64,000 nucleotides of DNA from contig NZ_LJJC01000004.1 of the NCBI RefSeq assembly GCF_001420715.1, positions 587,734-651,733 of the forward strand. The letters are read 5' to 3'. Below the pieces are notes generated by a model. That model worked only from the letters and a program-made list of their open reading frames with translations, was not told the origin of the DNA and ran no database searches. Source of the stretch: Heyndrickxia shackletonii. GTDB taxonomy: Bacteria; Bacillota; Bacilli; Bacillales; Bacillaceae_C. Made by a program: the position numbers and the translations under genes. Positions 62,485 through 64,000 of this stretch are shown here, in pieces (position 1 is the stretch's first letter; each line of letters starts with the position of its first letter).

Positions 62485-62915
62485 TTTGCATTTTCTTTTT
62501 CTAAAATATCCTTCACTACATCCTCTATCGTAATATTCACTAGTGCTTTTTCCAAAGCGGATTGCGCGGTAGTAAAAATCGGGACAATGGCACTTTGAAT
62601 GTTTCTGCCGACTAAACAATCTGGGTTCGGATGTTCATGCATGCCGAATAATTCCTTCTCAGGTACGACATCTACCGCTCTATAGACATCCAATAAAGTG
62701 ATCTCTGAAAGTTTCTTTGCAAGCTCTGCCCCTGCCACTCCGGGTCGAACCTTGACGAGTCCTGCGTTTTTTAACATTCCCATAATTTTACGAATAACAA
62801 CTGGATTCGTGTTTACACTACTAGCGATAAATTCTGAGGAATTTACCGTGTTCTTGTTTATTTCCAGTAGCGATAATATATGAATTCCGACAGCAAAACG
62901 GCTGCTTATAGACAT
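62478..62915 (-). CDS. ywnA: Rrf2-family regulator (YwnA-like)
   Basis: 145 residues. Winged helix: TVNSSEFIASSVNTNPVVIRKIMGMLKNAGLV. The C-terminal half has only one Cys (NPDCLVGRNI), so it does not have the three-Cys iron-sulfur site of IscR; a thiol sensor is more likely. It is divergent from a YwnB-like oxidoreductase, as in B. subtilis ywnA-ywnB. The three 19-bp inverted repeats between them are likely its operators. Confidence 0.87.
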   Translation of the reverse strand: MSISSRFAVGIHILSLLEINKNTVNSSEFIASSVNTNPVVIRKIMGMLKNAGLVKVRPGVAGAELAKKLSEITLLDVYRAVDVVPEKELFGMHEHPNPDCLVGRNIQSAIVPIFTTAQSALEKALVNITIEDVVKDILEKENAKQ

Positions 62916-62963
62916 GATTTCACCTTCGTTTATATCGATTATTTGTTATTATACCATATCAAA

Positions 62964-63051
62964 TGTAACAAAATTAGTTACAACAATCAAAAATGGATTG
63001 ACAAAGCTTAACCTGTAACTTATATTATTACATGTAATCATTTTAGTTACA
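62964..63051. promoter_or_regulatory. ywnB promoter with three 19-bp operators
   Basis: TGTAAC-N7-GTTACA at 62964-62982, TGTAAC-N7-ATTACA at 63014-63032 and TGTAAT-N7-GTTACA at 63033-63051 share one plan. TTGACA (62998-63003) and TATATT (63021-63026) are 17 bases apart, and the -10 box lies within the middle operator. The first operator lies toward ywnA and could serve autoregulation. Confidence 0.82.
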
Positions 63052-63071
63052 ACTTAAAAGGAGTGTTCATA

Positions 63072-63710
63072 ATGAAAATTGGAATTATCGGTGCAACTGG
63101 TAAAGCAGGAAGCCTTATTTTAAAAGAAGCTGTGGAAAGAGGACATGAGGTTACTGCAATTGTTCGAAATGCAGCAAAAATTCAAAATCAAGACATTAAA
63201 GTTTTAGAAAAGGATATTTTTGATTTAAAATCCGAAGATCTAAAAGAATTCGACGTAGTAGTAAATGCATTTAATGCAGCACCTGGACAAGAAGAAAAAC
63301 ATATTGAAGCGGGAAAAGTGTTAATTGATGCATTGAAAAATCTTCCGCAAACGAGACTGCTCGTAGTTGGTGGGGCAGGAAGCTTGTTTACGGATGAAAG
63401 CAAAACCGTACGCGTATTAGAAACACCTGATTTTCCGGCAGCTTATTTCCCAACTGCCTCTAACATGGCTAAAAACCTTGAAGACCTACAATCAAGTGGT
63501 ATCAACTGGACTTATATTAGCCCATCTGCTTTCTTTGACCCTCAAGGAAAACGAACAGGTTCATATCAAAAAGGAAAAGATCAGCTCTTAGTTAATTCTA
63601 AAGGAGAAAGCTATATTAGTTATCCAGATTATGCAATCGCAATGGTAGATGAGATTGAAAGTCCTGCTCATGTGAATGAGAGATTTACGGTTGTTGGAGA
63701 AGCAGAATAA
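63072..63710 (+). CDS. ywnB: NAD(P)-binding oxidoreductase (YwnB-like)
   Basis: 212 residues. The N-terminal IGIIGATGKAGSLI is the Rossmann dinucleotide site (GxxGxxG), and the NmrA/atypical-SDR pattern continues with VVNAFNAAPGQEEKHIEAGKVLIDAL and WTYISPSAFFDP. It lacks the Tyr-x3-Lys of classical SDRs. ATG at 63072 has AAAGGAG 9 bases upstream; a GTG at 63063 is too close. The Rrf2 control suggests a redox- or stress-linked role. Confidence 0.87.
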   Translation: MKIGIIGATGKAGSLILKEAVERGHEVTAIVRNAAKIQNQDIKVLEKDIFDLKSEDLKEFDVVVNAFNAAPGQEEKHIEAGKVLIDALKNLPQTRLLVVGGAGSLFTDESKTVRVLETPDFPAAYFPTASNMAKNLEDLQSSGINWTYISPSAFFDPQGKRTGSYQKGKDQLLVNSKGESYISYPDYAIAMVDEIESPAHVNERFTVVGEAE

Positions 63711-63780
63711 AAAAAGACCTTTCGTTGTAGAGTGGTTTCGTTTCGGTGGAGAAACATACCAAATAGTATGCTAATTAGCA

Positions 63781-63804
63781 GACCAAATCGCATATGATTT
63801 GGTC
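63781..63804 (+). terminator. terminator after ywnB, target hairpin of the intron
   Basis: GACCAAATC pairs perfectly with GATTTGGTC around a 6-base loop, followed by TCTTATT. The group II intron starts directly after this tail, the insertion site preferred by class IIC introns. Confidence 0.85.
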
Positions 63805-63811
63805 TCTTATT

Positions 63812-64000
63812 GTGCGCCCGGCATGGGTGTAGTCTCTAGGGTGAAAGTCCCGAACTGTGAAGGCAGAAGTAGCAGTTAGCTTAACGCAAGGGTGTCCGTG
63901 GTGACGCGGAATCTGAAGGAAGCGAGCGGCAAACTTCCGGTCTGAGGAACACGAACTTCATACAAGGCTAGGTATCATTGGATGAGTTTGCAATACAAAA
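63812..64000 (+). mobile_element. group II intron, class IIC, 5' end only (domain I)
   Basis: The sequence starts GTGCGCCCGGCATGGGTG, the GUGYG-type 5' splice-site end, and continues with AGGGTGAAAGTCCCGAACTG, AGGCAGAAGTAGCAGTTAGC and GGAATCTGAAGGAAGC, words typical of class IIC introns such as the Oceanobacillus iheyensis one used for crystal structures. The position after a terminator hairpin also fits class IIC. The reverse transcriptase/maturase ORF and the 3' end lie beyond the window. Confidence 0.9.

Noticed and set aside
1-64000. tRNA or rRNA genes
   Set aside because: No cloverleaf, CCA end or rRNA-like block was seen on either strand by eye.

Overview
The window is low-GC DNA from a Gram-positive, endospore-former-type bacterium of the family Bacillaceae. 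The evidence is strong AGGAGG-type ribosome binding sites, frequent TTG and GTG starts, intrinsic terminators with U-runs, sigma-A promoters of the TTGACA-N17-TATAAT type, and many genes with recognisable Bacillus counterparts (NagB/NagR, Amj, SwrC-type RND pump, GlcT-type antiterminator, YwnA/YwnB). The species cannot be fixed from the sequence.

Layout. 0-1.4 kb: the end of an amino-sugar locus (partial nagB, then the GntR regulator nagR). 1.5-5 kb: a chemoreceptor, then an HflX-family ribosome GTPase behind a leader that encodes a ten-residue peptide beginning M-R-L-R and ends in a terminator; this looks like antibiotic-responsive attenuation. 5.2-8.7 kb: a frameshifted UbiB/ABC1 kinase-like gene, a metallo-beta-lactamase-fold protein and a hydrolase, enclosed by a perfect 25-bp inverted repeat. 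8.7-16 kb: glutamate-synthase-like protein, Amj lipid II flippase, PAP2 phosphatase, S9 peptidase and others. 16-24 kb: GNAT, AlkZ-like glycosylase, DinB, glycolate/lactate oxidase, thioredoxin-like and LysR genes. 23.5-25.6 kb: an antibiotic-resistance-type ABC-F protein behind a second attenuator leader. 25.6-27.7 kb: two tandem-repeat arrays flanking a DUF2161 nuclease-like gene. 27.8-33.4 kb (minus strand): a MocR regulator with D-Ala-D-Ala ligase, NUDIX, and a MarR-regulated 14-TM exporter.

34.1-36.4 kb (minus strand): a methyltransferase, an LpxC-type deacetylase with all catalytic residues, and a WbqC-family protein. LpxC belongs to lipid A synthesis in Gram-negative bacteria, so this cassette is the most unexpected coding content here. 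36.7-42 kb: a run of small accessory enzymes. 43.9-49.4 kb: a secreted beta-propeller/phosphoesterase and an RND efflux pump. 52.4-54.4 kb: acetyltransferase, aminoglycoside-phosphotransferase-like and P-loop kinase genes in one operon. 54.5-57.9 kb: a PTS locus (EIIA, BglG/GlcT antiterminator, EIICB of the N-acetylglucosamine type) with a cre-like box, an RNA antiterminator and a terminator. Its imported GlcNAc-6-P would feed the NagA/NagB route whose end lies at the left edge. 58-63.7 kb: exporters, a GNAT, and a divergent Rrf2 regulator/oxidoreductase pair sharing three 19-bp operators. The right edge cuts through domain I of a class IIC group II intron inserted just after a terminator hairpin.

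A non-coding theme runs through the window. Tandem arrays of different sequence at 16.2, 25.6 and 27.0 kb, and short relics at 42.3 and 52.2 kb, share a unit of about 52 bp; one holds exact 52-bp register over 14 units. No function can be assigned from sequence alone.
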